This document shows positions 23,587 through 23,694 of a stretch of 23,694 bases of DNA, piece by piece (the stretch's first letter is position 1; each line of letters begins with the position of its first letter). The notes under the pieces were generated by a model. The model was given only the letters and a program-made list of their open reading frames with translations, ran no database searches and was not told where the DNA came from. This stretch comes from an uncultured Ruminococcus sp. (GTDB lineage Bacteria > Bacillota > Clostridia > Lachnospirales > Lachnospiraceae), in the NCBI GenBank assembly GCA_900553885.1, contig USFD01000050.1:1-23694 (forward strand), given 5' to 3'. The position numbers and the translations under genes are program-made.

Positions 23587-23694
23587 ATGATATTATCTAT
23601 TATTTCTCAAGGATTTGTCTGGGCTATTCTAGGTCTGGGAATCTTTATGACATTTAGGATTTTGAACTTTCCAGATATGACGGCAGAAGGTTCC
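23587..23694 (+). CDS. ABC transporter permease, 5' part (cut by window end)
   Basis: ATG 23587 begins a frame open to the window edge (36 residues). It starts MILSIISQGFVWAILGLGIF, then continues to ILNFPDMTAEGS. This is the N-terminus of a branched-chain/simple-sugar type permease (BPD_transp_2) that partners with the TrpX-like binding protein. AAAAGG lies 11 nt upstream, a weak site. Codons are streptococcal in style, as in the piece before it. Confidence 0.75.
   Translation, partial: MILSIISQGFVWAILGLGIFMTFRILNFPDMTAEGS

Overview
The window looks like chromosomal DNA of a Gram-positive gut anaerobe of the Lachnospiraceae type (Bacillota). The reasons are strong AGGAGG-type ribosome sites, the clostridial forms of LeuC/LeuD, Asd, QueH and ThrC, the cytidylate-kinase-like protein, and a DUF932/YqaJ/RecT/DUF5688 cassette that I associate with mobile elements of this family. 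No rRNA, tRNA or CRISPR array was seen. Genus cannot be fixed from sequence reading alone.

Left part (about 1-11030) is accessory DNA. It opens with the tail of an unknown gene and two membrane-anchored zinc-ribbon proteins, one with a YARHG domain, followed by an AT-rich four-helix membrane protein. After a terminator and a 24-residue hydrophobic peptide comes a phage/plasmid recombination module: DUF932 protein, YqaJ exonuclease, RecT annealase and a DUF5688 protein. An AT-rich gap with a 13-bp palindrome and an extended -10 promoter then leads into a two-gene operon that matches the Hachiman anti-phage system: hamA (DUF1837 nuclease) and hamB (Ski2-like helicase), joined by a 4-nt ATGA overlap. 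The island ends against the truncated 3' end of an ABC permease gene.

Middle and right part (about 11037-22702) is core-like. On the minus strand are an SsuB/ThiZ-type ABC ATPase and its truncated permease; no substrate-binding protein gene follows them. On the plus strand are a cytidylate-kinase-like gene, queH (queuosine synthesis), argH, asd, leuC-leuD, a frameshifted nhaC antiporter gene, thrC, a small membrane protein and a cytidine deaminase gene with a TTG start. asd and thrC serve the aspartate family, leuCD the leucine branch and argH arginine, so this is largely an amino-acid synthesis neighbourhood with several independent promoters and terminators.

The last ~520 bases are not consistent with the rest. 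A good promoter and the first ~54 codons of pckA (PEP carboxykinase) run without a break into the C-terminal part of a streptococcal-type ABC substrate-binding protein, an intergenic hairpin and the start of its permease. Codon use changes at the join (about 23173-23182). This is most simply an assembly chimera between two species.

Main points for follow-up: the Hachiman operon and its regulatory palindrome, the island edge in the ABC permease, the one-base frameshift in nhaC, a perfect 19-bp palindrome between asd and leuC, the thrC 5' hairpin, and the pckA/Streptococcus join.
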